Below are positions 36,662 through 46,600 of a stretch of 64,000 bases of DNA, piece by piece. The stretch's first letter is position 1. The number at the start of each line of letters is the position of its first letter. The stretch spans positions 576,605 to 640,604 of the forward strand of contig NZ_CANMRN010000001.1 in NCBI RefSeq assembly GCF_947500265.1, read 5' to 3'. The notes under the pieces are model-generated. The model was not told the DNA's origin, did no database searches, and saw only the letters and a program-made list of their open reading frames with translations. Source of the stretch: an uncultured Psychrobacter sp. Lineage in GTDB: Bacteria; Pseudomonadota; Gammaproteobacteria; Pseudomonadales; Moraxellaceae. The position numbers were made by a program, and so were the translations under genes.

Positions 36662-37188
36662 CCAAAATGTGGGTGTAGCTTAACGTTGAATCCTATCATG
36701 TGAGGATTCTTATAAAAATTGTGCAAGCTGGGAAGGGCTGTGATTATACTCGAAATCTGCTGAACTTCATACTGCTGTGGCTAGCAGTTGAGTCTTTAAT
36801 CAATAAAGGGGTGCTTGGTACTTAATCGAAACAATTGTAGTGTTGATATTCGAAGTGCAATTTTTCTCATAAAATAAGCAAACTACTATAGTCTGAGTAT
36901 TTTATCGTGAAGCGTTGATGCTAAAATGCAATCTAATAACTCGCGAAAAACTCTCATTGTCGATACTACTTGAAGTGATAAGTTGTTGTTAGGTATTTCT
37001 ATTCTATTAGATGTTTATATTAGTCAATCCAATAACAAGAATCAAATACAGTTTACGACTGTTTACTTAAATTAATTCGTGTATAATAACTCATCTTTTC
37101 ATTTGTACTATTTAGTAGTCTCAATCTTCTAATTACTCTAAATAAATTCTTATTCTAAATCATCTCGATTGATTCAAAAGGAAATCTT
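36662..37188. other. 527-base intergenic region folE / fabI
   Basis: A divergent AT-rich region with no credible ORF. A TATAAT at 37082-37087 is a candidate -10 box for fabI, with GTTTAC about 15 bases before it, a spacing shorter than ideal. No operator palindrome was recognised. Confidence 0.4.
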
Positions 37189-37998
37189 ATGCTATTGCAA
37201 GGACAACGATTTGTCGTAACTGGCATCGCAAGTAAACTTTCTATCGCTTGGGCTATCGCAGAAGCGCTGCACCGCGAAGGAGCTTCACTAATTCTGACTT
37301 ACCCGAATGACAAAATCAAAAAACGCGTCGATATGGCCGCTGAAAAATTTGAAGCAGATTTGGTTCTAGAATGTGACGTAGCTTCTGATGAGTCAATTGC
37401 TGCATGCTTTGAGCAAGTGACTGCTCACTGGGGTGACGGTATTGATGGTGTGGTACATGCCATTGGATTTGCACCGATGGATCAGTTGGATGGCGATTTT
37501 GTCAATGCCACGACTCGTGAAGGCAGTCACATCGCGCATGATATCTCTAGCTACAGCTTTGTTGCATTGGCAAAAGCAGCTCGTGAGTTACTAGCGATGC
37601 GTCATGGTTCTATGCTGACATTGACCTATGAAGGCAGCATTTCAGTATTGCCAAACTACAATGTTATGGGTATGGCAAAAGCCAGTTTAGAAGCCAGTGT
37701 TCGTTATTTAGCAACGTCTATGGGCGGTGAAGGTATCCGTGTTAATGCGATATCTGCAGGTCCTATCCGCACGCTAGCAGCTAGTGGCATTAAGTCTTTC
37801 CGTAAAATGCTTGATATCAGCGAAAAAATTGCGCCACTACAACGCAACATCACACAGACAGAAGTAGGCAATGCCGCATTGTTCCTATTGTCGCCTTGGG
37901 CATCTGGTATCACAGGTGAGATTATGTTCGTTGATGCAGGCTTTAATACAGTAGCTATCAGCGAGCAGTTGATGATGCTTGATGAGCCAGCACAGTAA
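37189..37998 (+). CDS. fabI: Enoyl-[acyl-carrier-protein] reductase [NADH]
   Basis: 269 residues, the normal FabI size. It reduces trans-2-enoyl-ACP in each elongation cycle of fatty acid synthesis. Atypical short-chain-dehydrogenase motifs: [20 protein letters not shown] (NADH loop), VHAIGFAP, and the catalytic [22 protein letters not shown], with both tyrosines and the lysine. [16 protein letters not shown] follows. AAAGGA stands 8 bases before ATG. This is the target class of triclosan and isoniazid-type inhibitors. Monocistronic with terminator. Confidence 0.96.
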   Translation: MLLQGQRFVVTGIASKLSIAWAIAEALHREGASLILTYPNDKIKKRVDMAAEKFEADLVLECDVASDESIAACFEQVTAHWGDGIDGVVHAIGFAPMDQLDGDFVNATTREGSHIAHDISSYSFVALAKAARELLAMRHGSMLTLTYEGSISVLPNYNVMGMAKASLEASVRYLATSMGGEGIRVNAISAGPIRTLAASGIKSFRKMLDISEKIAPLQRNITQTEVGNAALFLLSPWASGITGEIMFVDAGFNTVAISEQLMMLDEPAQ

Positions 37999-38024
37999 TT
38001 GTTATAGATGATTCGTTTGATAAT

Positions 38025-38054
38025 AGAAAAGGCAGCCAATTGGCTGTCTTTTCT
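38025..38054 (+). terminator. fabI terminator
   Basis: A nearly continuous palindrome: AGAAAAGGCAGCCA at 38025-38038 opposes TGGCTGTCTTTTCT at 38041-38054 with one G-U pair, and is rich in T at the 3' side. Confidence 0.7.
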
Positions 38055-38132
38055 AGTTATACTATGAGTCTTTTGGGCTACGTGCTTTTTTAGCAATGCG
38101 CCTTTTTAGCTGCGTGCCTTTGGACGAGGGAT

Positions 38133-38828
38133 ATGATAACCAAGTTACCAAAGTGGATACTATGGGGCGGGGCAGTATTGGCATTTAGTGCTGGTTGCGT
38201 AAATACGACGGCGTTAATGGGGTTTGCCAATTTATCAGTGTCGCACGTCACGGGCAATGTAAGCTTGTTTGCAGCGGCTATCGCTCATTCAGACGCGCGT
38301 AGTATTTTATATATTGGTACCTTGTTGCTGTCCTTTTTGGCAGGGGCTATACTAAGCGGCTTTGTCATTGGACAGACATCATTGAAACTCGGTCGTCGTT
38401 ATGGACGAGCGCTATATCTAGAAGCAGCGCTACTGTTGGTTAGCTATTGGTTGTATCAGCAGCATGACTACTTAGGGCAATTAGCAGCAGCAATGGCATG
38501 TGGACTGCAAAATGCGATGGTCGCAACTTATAGTGGGGCGGTCATTCGTACCACTCACTTAACAGGGCTAACATCAGACATGGGTGCAGCAATCGGTAAC
38601 TGGCTTGCGGGTCGTTCTATTAGTAAGCCAACCTTGGGGTTCCAAGCCATTATCTGGTATTGCTTTTGCGGCGGTAGTGCAGTAGGTGCTTTCTTGTTTG
38701 CAAAAGTCAGCTATGATGCTTTGTTCGTTCCCATCGCCATTGTGTCGACAGCAGCATTTGTATACAACTATGTCTCAGATCATTTGCCAGAGGTTAGAGA
38801 ACCAAAAAAAGATAGGCGCTTATCATAA
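38133..38828 (+). CDS. DUF1275 (YoaK-like) membrane protein
   Basis: 231 residues with about six hydrophobic helices. Family marks: AVLAFSAGCVNTTALMGF, LSVSHVTGNVSLFAAA and AMACGLQNAMVATYSGAVIRTTHLTGLTSD. The function of the family is unknown; transport has been suggested. GAGGG precedes the ATG. The final codons (KKDRRLS) coincide with the terminator of the opposite-strand small gene, so the C-terminal coding sequence is shared with an RNA signal. Confidence 0.88.
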   Translation: MITKLPKWILWGGAVLAFSAGCVNTTALMGFANLSVSHVTGNVSLFAAAIAHSDARSILYIGTLLLSFLAGAILSGFVIGQTSLKLGRRYGRALYLEAALLLVSYWLYQQHDYLGQLAAAMACGLQNAMVATYSGAVIRTTHLTGLTSDMGAAIGNWLAGRSISKPTLGFQAIIWYCFCGGSAVGAFLFAKVSYDALFVPIAIVSTAAFVYNYVSDHLPEVREPKKDRRLS

Positions 38829-38843
38829 TGATAAACGCCTATC
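38804..38843 (-). terminator. Terminator of the minus-strand small gene, inside the DUF1275 3' end
   Basis: GATAGGCG (38811-38818) pairs with CGCCTATC (38836-38843), and TTATC pairs with GATAA inside, with one mismatch. Read on the minus strand it ends in seven U from the A run at 38804-38810. On the plus strand no T run follows, so it is directed against minus-strand transcripts, about 80 bases after the stop of the small ORF at 38922. Confidence 0.75.
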
Positions 38844-38921
38844 GTACCTATTATTAGCCGTATTGGTTTTTGCATGTTTATTTATGTGTAGAATAGCGAG
38901 CTATCAAAACATGCTTTGGGC

Positions 38922-39074
38922 TTATTCTTTATGATCTTCGTGCTCATGCATCCCTTGCATCATATCGAGCATAGAGTCGTCAGTACGTTGTTGATCTTCT
39001 TTGGCTAGGCCATCTTGATTGATGTCTTTTGGTGCCATTTTGGTCGTTGAGTCCGTTTTATTTGAGTCTGTCAT
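38922..39074 (-). CDS. Small acidic 50-residue protein with EF-hand-like loop
   Basis: ATG 39074 to TAA 38922. GGAG stands 8 bases upstream and a terminator lies downstream, so expression is well supported despite the size. The translation is strongly hydrophilic and acidic. It contains DINQDGLAKED, which matches the Asp-x-Asn-x-Asp-Gly start of a calcium-binding EF-hand or dockerin loop, and a Met/His-rich MLDMMQGMHEHEDH near the end. No signal peptide or membrane helix. Function unknown; the single loop is suggestive but not proof of metal binding. Confidence 0.7.
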   Translation of the reverse strand: MTDSNKTDSTTKMAPKDINQDGLAKEDQQRTDDSMLDMMQGMHEHEDHKE

Positions 39075-39482
39075 AAAGTACTCCAGTGTTTTTATTTACT
39101 TCTTAATAGAGATGTTTTAATTAAATATTTATTTGTTGACGCTCGTATTTAGTAGCGCTTGGCTTTTATTTAACTTATCTAGTATGCAGTGTGGTCATAG
39201 TCTTGTACATATACAGAGTACACTTGTTTAGTGACTATGTGTAACTGATGCTGCACTTAACGATGCAACTAATAATGAAGCTGATCACGTGGTTAATGAC
39301 TAAGTTTGCGGATTTCTAGCATAAGTTGTAGAAATACGAGTTTCGACGTATATATTTCGAGTGATATCTGTAGATAATTAGATTTACCTCAGTGTTCATG
39401 TATTTATCAAAATACATTAACCAACAATTTATGTTTTATTTTTAGGTTTCTTACACCGTCTTTGATTCAATAAGGACATTCT
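39075..39482. other. 408-base intergenic region before the DASS transporter
   Basis: AT-rich and divergent, it must hold promoters for the small gene and the transporter. A stretch at 39246-39308 could encode VTDAALNDATNNEADH but lacks a start codon. No operator or RNA structure was recognised. Confidence 0.4.
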
Positions 39483-40904
39483 ATGTCAGAGCAAAAGCTA
39501 GATAGCCATCTTCCTAATGATGGCAATGAATATTTATTTACTGATACCTTCCCAAAAGGTACAGGCAAAGGGCTAATCGTTGTCGCGATTGCCGCGATTA
39601 TTGCGTTGATTATTTATAATGTGTTGCCGTTCGATATCAATGCGAATAAAGGGCTAGCAATGCTGTTTTTTATCGGCGTGCTATGGCTCACTGAGGCGAT
39701 ACACGTCACAATCACTGCGATCTTGGTGGTTGTGGTTGGGACATTAATTGGCATTCCTGATTTTAATGCTGAAGTCGGTCTGCAAAGCTTTGCTAGTCCC
39801 ATTATTTATCTCTTCTTTGGTGGTTTTGCCTTGGCGGCCGCGTTACATGTACAAAAGCTTGATAGAAAGATTGCGCTAAAAATTCTATCGTTGTCGGGCG
39901 GCAAGCTCAGTACAGCAGTATTTTTGATATTTGGTGTGACGGCATTCTTGTCCATGTGGATATCGAATACAGCGACAACGGCAATGATGCTCCCATTGGC
40001 ACTCGGTATTTTAACGCAAGTTGATAGTAAAGAAGATCGCGGTACTTTTGTGTTTGTACTGCTTGGTATTGCTTATTCAGCAAGTTTGGGTGGTTTGGGC
40101 ACGATTGTCGGCTCGCCACCAAATGCCATTGCTGCAAAAGCATTGGATATCGCATTTGTTGATTGGATGAAGTTTGGTATCCCAATGATGTTGATACTAT
40201 TACCAGTACTGTTGGGTGCGATGTATTTGTATCTAAAGCCGAACCTAAACCGTACTATGCAGCTAGAGCAAGATGAAATCATTCCTTGGACCAAAACCCG
40301 CCTATTAACAATTACTGTTTTCATTGTCACGGCAGCTAGCTGGATGTTGTCTAAACAAATTGGGGCTGCATTTGGTATCGAAGATACAGATGCCGTTGTC
40401 GCGTTGCTTGCAGCAGTGGCGGTCGTGAGCTTGGGTCTAGTTTCTTGGAAACAGGTATCAGACAACACGGATTGGGGCGTGCTCATGTTATTTGGTGGCG
40501 GTATTGCGCTATCAAATATCCTAAAAGTATCAGGTGCGTCATTAGTGTTAGGTGAGACGGTTGCTAATGGCTTACAAACAGCGCCACTATTGGTGGTGAT
40601 GCTTGCAATCTCAGCCTTTATTATTTTCTTGACAGAGTTTGCATCAAATACGGCTTCAGCAGCGCTCTTAGTACCTGTGTTTGTGGCAATTGCCGAGCAT
40701 ATGGGTATACCGAGTGAGGTCTTAGTACTTATTATTGGTATCGGTGCGTCTTGTGCCTTTATGCTACCAGTTGCTACGCCGCCGAATGCTATTGTGTTTG
40801 GTACAGGTTTGATCAAGCAAACAGAGATGATACGTACAGGTGTCATCCTTAATATTATCTCTACTATCATCGTTGGGTGTTGGGCATACTTTTTCTTATT
40901 GTAG
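39483..40904 (+). CDS. DASS (SLC13) family sodium-coupled anion/dicarboxylate transporter
   Basis: 473 residues with 11 to 12 membrane helices. The two inverted Ser-Asn-Thr motifs of the family are present: SNTATTAMMLPLALG and SNTASAALLVPVFVA. Also present are GTIVGSPPNAIAAK and CAFMLPVATPPNAIVFG, which form the sodium and carboxylate sites. The likely substrates are C4-dicarboxylates or related anions, not decidable from sequence. AAGGAC lies upstream of ATG. Monocistronic with a strong terminator. Confidence 0.92.
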   Translation: MSEQKLDSHLPNDGNEYLFTDTFPKGTGKGLIVVAIAAIIALIIYNVLPFDINANKGLAMLFFIGVLWLTEAIHVTITAILVVVVGTLIGIPDFNAEVGLQSFASPIIYLFFGGFALAAALHVQKLDRKIALKILSLSGGKLSTAVFLIFGVTAFLSMWISNTATTAMMLPLALGILTQVDSKEDRGTFVFVLLGIAYSASLGGLGTIVGSPPNAIAAKALDIAFVDWMKFGIPMMLILLPVLLGAMYLYLKPNLNRTMQLEQDEIIPWTKTRLLTITVFIVTAASWMLSKQIGAAFGIEDTDAVVALLAAVAVVSLGLVSWKQVSDNTDWGVLMLFGGGIALSNILKVSGASLVLGETVANGLQTAPLLVVMLAISAFIIFLTEFASNTASAALLVPVFVAIAEHMGIPSEVLVLIIGIGASCAFMLPVATPPNAIVFGTGLIKQTEMIRTGVILNIISTIIVGCWAYFFLL

Positions 40905-40944
40905 TTAAATAACTCATGTAGACACAGTCATATGTACAAATGCT

Positions 40945-40987
40945 AAAAACCCCAATGTTCAAGACAAATTGAACGTTGGGGTTTTTT
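40945..40987 (+). terminator. Terminator of the DASS transporter gene
   Basis: A stem of about 17 bp: AAAACCCCAATGTTCAA opposes TTGAACGTTGGGGTTTT around GACAAA, with one G-U pair and a T tract. Confidence 0.9.
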
Positions 40988-41059
40988 ATGGCTTATCGTA
41001 TGAGATAACGGTATAGAATGTTTATTATTAACGTCATCTTATTAAATGGATTTGATCAC

Positions 41060-42058
41060 ATGACACAGTACTTATTAAAAGCAACTGTTCTGATATTACT
41101 AGGCGCAATTGCCGTGTTAATGGCATTTATAGCAAAATATTGGGCACTTGATCGTACCATCGCTGAGTTAAAACAATGGCAACTACCCAACAGCGAATTT
41201 ATAAACATACAAGGTATGCAAGCGCATGTATCGCAGTCAGCTAATTGTCATGTAAATCGTGGCAATACAGCTGAAAAAGATCAACCTGAAACAATCGTTT
41301 TATTGCATGGTACATCGGCGAGTTTGCATACATGGGAGGGCTGGACCAAGGCGCTATCTGAGCAATACTGTGTCGTGAGTATGGATTTGCCAGGGTTTGG
41401 TTTGACCGGTCCTTATGTGGACGAAAGCACGCGATACAGCAGCGAAAATTATGCGGCGTTTGTTATTGAAGTACTCAATCATTTGAAGCTGGACCTTGTC
41501 ACGCTAGCCGGTAATTCATTGGGAGGCAAGGTAGCGTGGCGTACCGCTGCTTTGTATCCTGAGCGTGTCAATCGATTGATACTGGTAGATTCAGTTGGTT
41601 ATCCAGCAACGCCAAAACATATTCCTATTGGTTTTAAACTTGCTAAATATCCAATGATGTCACCAATTTTAAATCGTATCCTACCCAGAAGTGTTGTTGA
41701 GAAAAGCGTTTTAAGCGTGTATGCCGATGACAGTAAAGTCGACGAGAAATTGATTAACAGATACTATGAATTGACCTTGCGCCAAGGTAATCGGCAAGCA
41801 TTGAGTCGTCGCCTAAATGAAACTGATGATGCCAGTGACCAAGCGCAGATAAAGCAGCTGGACATACCGACTTTAATCTTATGGGGTGCAAAAGACGATC
41901 TTATTCCTGTAGAAAACGCCGCGTTATTTCATAGAGATATACGTAATAGTCAGCTTAAGATATTTGATAACTTAGGTCATGTACCGCACGAAGAAGATCC
42001 GTTAGCAACCGTTGACGTTGTAAAGCAGTTTTTGATTAGTGAGTCAGAAAATGGATAA
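41060..42058 (+). CDS. Alpha/beta hydrolase, membrane-anchored
   Basis: 332 residues from ATG 41060 (an in-frame ATG at 41018 gives 346). One N-terminal membrane helix (ATVLILLGAIAVLMAFIA) anchors it. The hydrolase fold shows the oxyanion HGTSASLHTWEGW, the nucleophile elbow GNSLGGKVAW (Ser), an acid in LILWGAKDDLIP, and the His in NLGHVPHEEDP. It is esterase- or lipase-like; the substrate is unknown. It overlaps the next gene by 8 bases, suggesting coupling. Confidence 0.88.
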   Translation: MTQYLLKATVLILLGAIAVLMAFIAKYWALDRTIAELKQWQLPNSEFINIQGMQAHVSQSANCHVNRGNTAEKDQPETIVLLHGTSASLHTWEGWTKALSEQYCVVSMDLPGFGLTGPYVDESTRYSSENYAAFVIEVLNHLKLDLVTLAGNSLGGKVAWRTAALYPERVNRLILVDSVGYPATPKHIPIGFKLAKYPMMSPILNRILPRSVVEKSVLSVYADDSKVDEKLINRYYELTLRQGNRQALSRRLNETDDASDQAQIKQLDIPTLILWGAKDDLIPVENAALFHRDIRNSQLKIFDNLGHVPHEEDPLATVDVVKQFLISESENG

Positions 42059-42845
42059 CTTAGAAAAGAAACAGATAACAACCATCGCTGCGATTTCAGA
42101 TATTCATAGTAATGTCTACGCCCTTGAAGCTGTGCTTGCTGATATAAGATATCGAGATGTTGATCAGATTGTCAATCTTGGTGATATTTTATACGGGCCA
42201 ATAGCACCTCATGCTACCTATGAGCTATTAATGGCAAATCGAGATGATATTATTACCATTAGAGGCAATCAGGATAGGCAGATTTATGAAGCTACTATGG
42301 CAGAAATTGCTAATAATCCAACCATGGGTTTTATTATCAAAGATCTCTCTAAAAAAGCGATTGAATGGATGCGGTCTTTACCATTTGATTTTCATGTAAG
42401 TGAGGATATATACCTCTGCCACGGTTCACCGTCCGATGACATGATATATTTACTAGAGGATATCGAAACGGGTCAACCAATAGTGCGTAATGATGCGACT
42501 ATATTGGCGTTACTTGATGGTATTGATAATGATGTTATCTTATGTGGTCATACACACATCCCGCGAACAGTAGTACTGTCGTCAGGACAAACTATTGTGA
42601 ATAGTGGTAGCGTTGGCTATCCAGCTTACGAAGATGATTTGCCTATTATTCATAAGATGCAAACTTATTCGCCTCATGCTAATTATGCTCTTATCAAGTG
42701 TATTGAGACTCAACAAGGTAAACATTGGCAAACTGAGCATGTCAGGGTCGCTTATGACCATGAAGCAGCAGCAAATATGGCTCTAAGAAACGGACGTGAA
42801 GATTGGGCATTTGCATTGAAGACGGGTAGAGTGATTCCAGTATGA
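42051..42845 (+). CDS. Metallophosphoesterase (calcineurin-like, YfcE/MPE type)
   Basis: 264 residues from ATG 42051. All five metal-site blocks are visible: AAISDIHSNVYAL, VNLGDILYGP, IRGNQDRQ, YLCHGSPSDD and LCGHTHIPR. Family members are phosphodiesterases or phosphatases of varied substrates. No signal peptide, so cytoplasmic. It begins within the last codons of the hydrolase gene. It is followed after 85 bases by the DUF1543 gene on the same strand. Confidence 0.9.
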   Translation: MDNLEKKQITTIAAISDIHSNVYALEAVLADIRYRDVDQIVNLGDILYGPIAPHATYELLMANRDDIITIRGNQDRQIYEATMAEIANNPTMGFIIKDLSKKAIEWMRSLPFDFHVSEDIYLCHGSPSDDMIYLLEDIETGQPIVRNDATILALLDGIDNDVILCGHTHIPRTVVLSSGQTIVNSGSVGYPAYEDDLPIIHKMQTYSPHANYALIKCIETQQGKHWQTEHVRVAYDHEAAANMALRNGREDWAFALKTGRVIPV

Positions 42846-42930
42846 CAGTACTTAAAAACGTTCTATCCTAGCAATGACAGCATTACCTTTAGATTAACTA
42901 TGGGTTTTTATTTAATAGAGATTACGTAAA

Positions 42931-43521
42931 ATGCTAACACTATATATGGTTCAATTGGGCGGCCGTCCTAAAGGCCGTCTGATTGAGCAACACGATATTT
43001 TCTTTGGTGCAGCCAGTCAAGTGAGTGACTTGATAGGAGATATCAATGAACATTGGCCTGAGGTAAAAAATAAATGGCATATTGATTCGTATCGAGCGAT
43101 TGCCAAAGTGGGTAGTTATGCCATTAAGTTAATTGAACCAAGTCAGCAATTAAAGGCTGCTGCTGACTTAAAGTTATTCTTTATCAATCTAGGTGGCTAT
43201 CAGCAGGACAGTTTTGAAGAATTCCATTATAAGCTACTCATCGTTGCACCTAACCAAGCTGACGCGATCAAACAAGCAAAAAAAAGTGATTTTTATAAGC
43301 AATCTACTTTTAAAGATAAAACGTCACCTTTCAATGCAGCTTCTCATATTGATGATAAGTTTGCAGTAGATATAGATGACATATATAACGTAAATGATCT
43401 TATCTCCAATGTTCAGCTTTCGATTGAGCCTATTAGTGATACAGATGAGCTGAATGCTAAAGAAGACAAAGAGTACGTCGGCTATCTAAGCATCAAGAAT
43501 TTAAAGAAATTGGCGCTATAA
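42931..43521 (+). CDS. DUF1543 family protein
   Basis: 196 residues. The N-terminal MLTLYMVQLGGRPKGRLIEQHDIFFGAA and the matching LKLFFINLGGYQQDSFEEFHYKLLIVA are two related half-domains, as expected for DUF1543. A polar region and SIKNLKKLAL end it. No membrane helix or known active site. Function unknown. ATG follows a weak ribosome site. It is probably downstream in the same transcript as the phosphoesterase. Confidence 0.85.
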   Translation: MLTLYMVQLGGRPKGRLIEQHDIFFGAASQVSDLIGDINEHWPEVKNKWHIDSYRAIAKVGSYAIKLIEPSQQLKAAADLKLFFINLGGYQQDSFEEFHYKLLIVAPNQADAIKQAKKSDFYKQSTFKDKTSPFNAASHIDDKFAVDIDDIYNVNDLISNVQLSIEPISDTDELNAKEDKEYVGYLSIKNLKKLAL

Positions 43522-43680
43522 TAGATTTATCTAAATTTCATAAAAGTAACTCAATACACGCTTGATTAAATAAACCTAATGGACAGCTTACGAGAGCAAT
43601 CAGGACTCGACTAACTTGAATCATACCCCCATTACCCCCATAATCTAACCAATTCTACATAATAAATAGCCTAAGCAAAT

Positions 43681-46600
43681 ATGCCCAATACTTCTAAGCC
43701 CAATATTCCTGAAAACAGCGATTCAGATACATCTACTGTAAATGAAACTCAAGATACTAAGAAGCCAGCAGTACCACTGGCGGATCTACCAGTACTTGCC
43801 AAGGATAGCTATTACTTAAGCCGTCTTGAACGTGAGCTGGCACGTGCTGCTGTGCCTAAGAATAAAAAATCTAATCATGATTCTGAGCAAGAAAAGAAGC
43901 TAGATGATGTACTCGCTAAAAAACGTGCTCAGTACGAGAAAATAAAAATGCGTTCTCAAGAAGCTGTGCAGGCACGTATCAATAGTATTCCAAGTGATTT
44001 ACCTGCCAAGCTAAATCTGGATCTGCCTGTTAGCCAACGCGCAGAAGACTTAGTACAAGCGATTATCGATAATCAAGTTATTATCGTTGCTGGCGAGACG
44101 GGTTCTGGTAAAACGACGCAGTTGCCTAAGCTTGCAATGCTAGCAGGGCGCGGTATTACAGGGCAGATAGGGCATACACAGCCGAGACGATTGGCTGCTC
44201 GTAGTGTGGCAAACCGTATCGCAGAAGAGCTGGGTGAGCCATTAGGTAATACGGTCAGTTTTAAGATTCGCTTTAATGAGCAAGGGACAGCGCAATCTAT
44301 TGTAAAGCTCATGACGGACGGTATTCTGCTCGCTGAGTTGGGTCATGATCGGTTTTTGAGTAAGTACGATACGATTATTATCGATGAGGCGCATGAGCGT
44401 AGCTTAAATATCGATTTTATTATGGGTTATCTCAAAAAGATGCTGCCCAAGCGCCCAGATTTAAAAGTCATTATTACGTCAGCTACCCTCGATACTAAGC
44501 GCTTTAGTGAATATTTCAGCCGTTATGACAATAAGCTCAAACGGCAAGTTCCTGCGCCTATTTTTAATGTAGAAGGGCGTAGCTTTCCAGTAGAAGTCCG
44601 TTATCGTCCGTTGACAGATGAGCCAGTGAACAGCTCAGAAGATGACAGCTACGATGATTTTGAAGAGAACCTGCCGCGCGCTGTGGTTGCTGCGGTCGAA
44701 GAGTGCTTTAGCGACGCGCAGAGTAAAGGTCACGCCGATCAGGCTGATATTTTGATATTTGCTGCAACTGAAGCTGAGATTCGTGAGACGCAGGAAGTGC
44801 TTGAGCGTCATGGCCCTCGCCATACAGAAGTACTGCCATTGTTTGCACGGCAGACTTATGAAGAGCAGCAGCGTATCTTTCAACCATCGGGTCGAGGTCG
44901 CCGTATTGTTATCGCGACCAACGTTGCTGAGACCGCATTAACCGTACCGGGTATTCGTTATGTGATTGACTTGGGTTTTGCGCGGATTTCGCGTTACTCA
45001 TATCGCTCACGCGTACAGCGTTTACCGATTGAAGCAATTTCACAAGCAGCTGCCAATCAGCGTAAAGGTCGCTGTGGGCGTGTTGCTCCAGGTGTTTGTA
45101 TTCGTCTTTATAGTGAAGAAGATTTTAGTGGCCGCCCTGAGTTTACTGAGCCTGAGATTTTACGTACTAACTTAGCGTCAGTAATCTTGCAAATGGCCAA
45201 TCTACGTCTAGGTAGTGTGGATGACTTTGAATTCATTGAGCCGCCTGATAGCCGATTGGTCACTGATGGTCATAAATTGCTAGATGAGTTGGGCGCTATT
45301 ACTTCCAAGAAAGATACCGCTGCTCAGGACAAAGCCAACAAGCCAAAAGTGAGAAAAGGGCTTGACCATCTACGTTTGACAGCAACTGGTCAGAAAATGG
45401 CACGTATGCCAATTGACCCAAGGCTGGCACGTATGCTGGTGGCTGGTTCTGATTTTGATTGTATTCGTGAAATGCTGATCGTTGTGGCCGCGCTCGCTGT
45501 ACAGGATCCACGCGAGCGGCCTGCCAATAAACGCACGCAAGCGGATCAAAAGCATGCGGTTTTCCGTCAAGACGACTCTGACTTTTTGTTTTATTTGAGT
45601 CTATGGAAGGCACTGTTTGAAAAAGATGAAGACGGCAACAAACTGTCTGGCAATCAGCGTAAGCAGTTTGCTAAGAAAAACTATTTAAGCTTCCCGCGTG
45701 TACGTGAATGGCATCAGACGCATCGTCAGTTGGTGCAAATGGTCACTGAGCTGAAGTTAACTGATGTCAATGAGTCAAAAGCTTCTGATAAAAATGTGGC
45801 TGTCAATGATCCGACAGCGATCGAAGACGAAGAATTAAAAGCGGTCAAATATGCCAATCTGCATAGAGCACTGTTAACAGGATTGTTGTCTATCATCGCG
45901 CACAAGACCGAAAGCCGCGGTGAGTATTTGGCTGCGCGTCAGCAAAAGGCCAAGATATTCCCAGCCAGCACAGTGTTTAAACAAATACCCCCTTGGGTGA
46001 TGGCATTTGAAATGGTGGAGACTTCACAAGTCTTTATGCGTACTGTTGCCAAAATCGAACCAGAATGGATTATTTCAGCGGCAGGTGATTTGCTGAAATA
46101 TCATTACTTCGAACCACACTGGTCCAAGAAAACAGGACGCGTCAAAGCTTACGCGCAGATTAGTTTGTTTGGCTTGATCATTATCAGCAAGCAGCTGACT
46201 AACTATGAGCAAGTTAATTTAGTTGAATCACGAGAGATATTTATCCGTGATGGCTTAGTGACGGGCAACTTTGGTCGCAATGCACCATTTTTACAACATA
46301 ACATGGATAAGATTGCTCATGTTGAGCGTATCGAAGACAAGCTGCGTCGCCGCGATTTGTTGGTAGATGAAGAGACGCTGTATCAGTTCTATGATAAGAA
46401 AATTCCTGAGCACGTTGCCAGTCGCAAAGCGTTTGAAGATTGGCGTGCAGAAGTGGAGAAACATGATGCCAAGCATCTATTCTTTACTGATGAAGACGTA
46501 CTTAATAGCCAAGCGCCGACCACAGGGGACTTCCCAGAAGTGTGGAAGCTGGGCGATCTAAAGCTGCCACTCCGCTATATCTTTGATCCAGCCAGCGATG

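Noticed and set aside
38686..38934. 82-codon frame overlapping the end of the DUF1275 gene
   Set aside because: It is out of frame with a well-supported gene, has no ribosome site and crosses the minus-strand terminator.
39246..39308. Coding-like stretch VTDAALNDATNNEADH on the plus strand
   Set aside because: A stop codon precedes it in frame and there is no start codon or ribosome site; it is too short to call a pseudogene.
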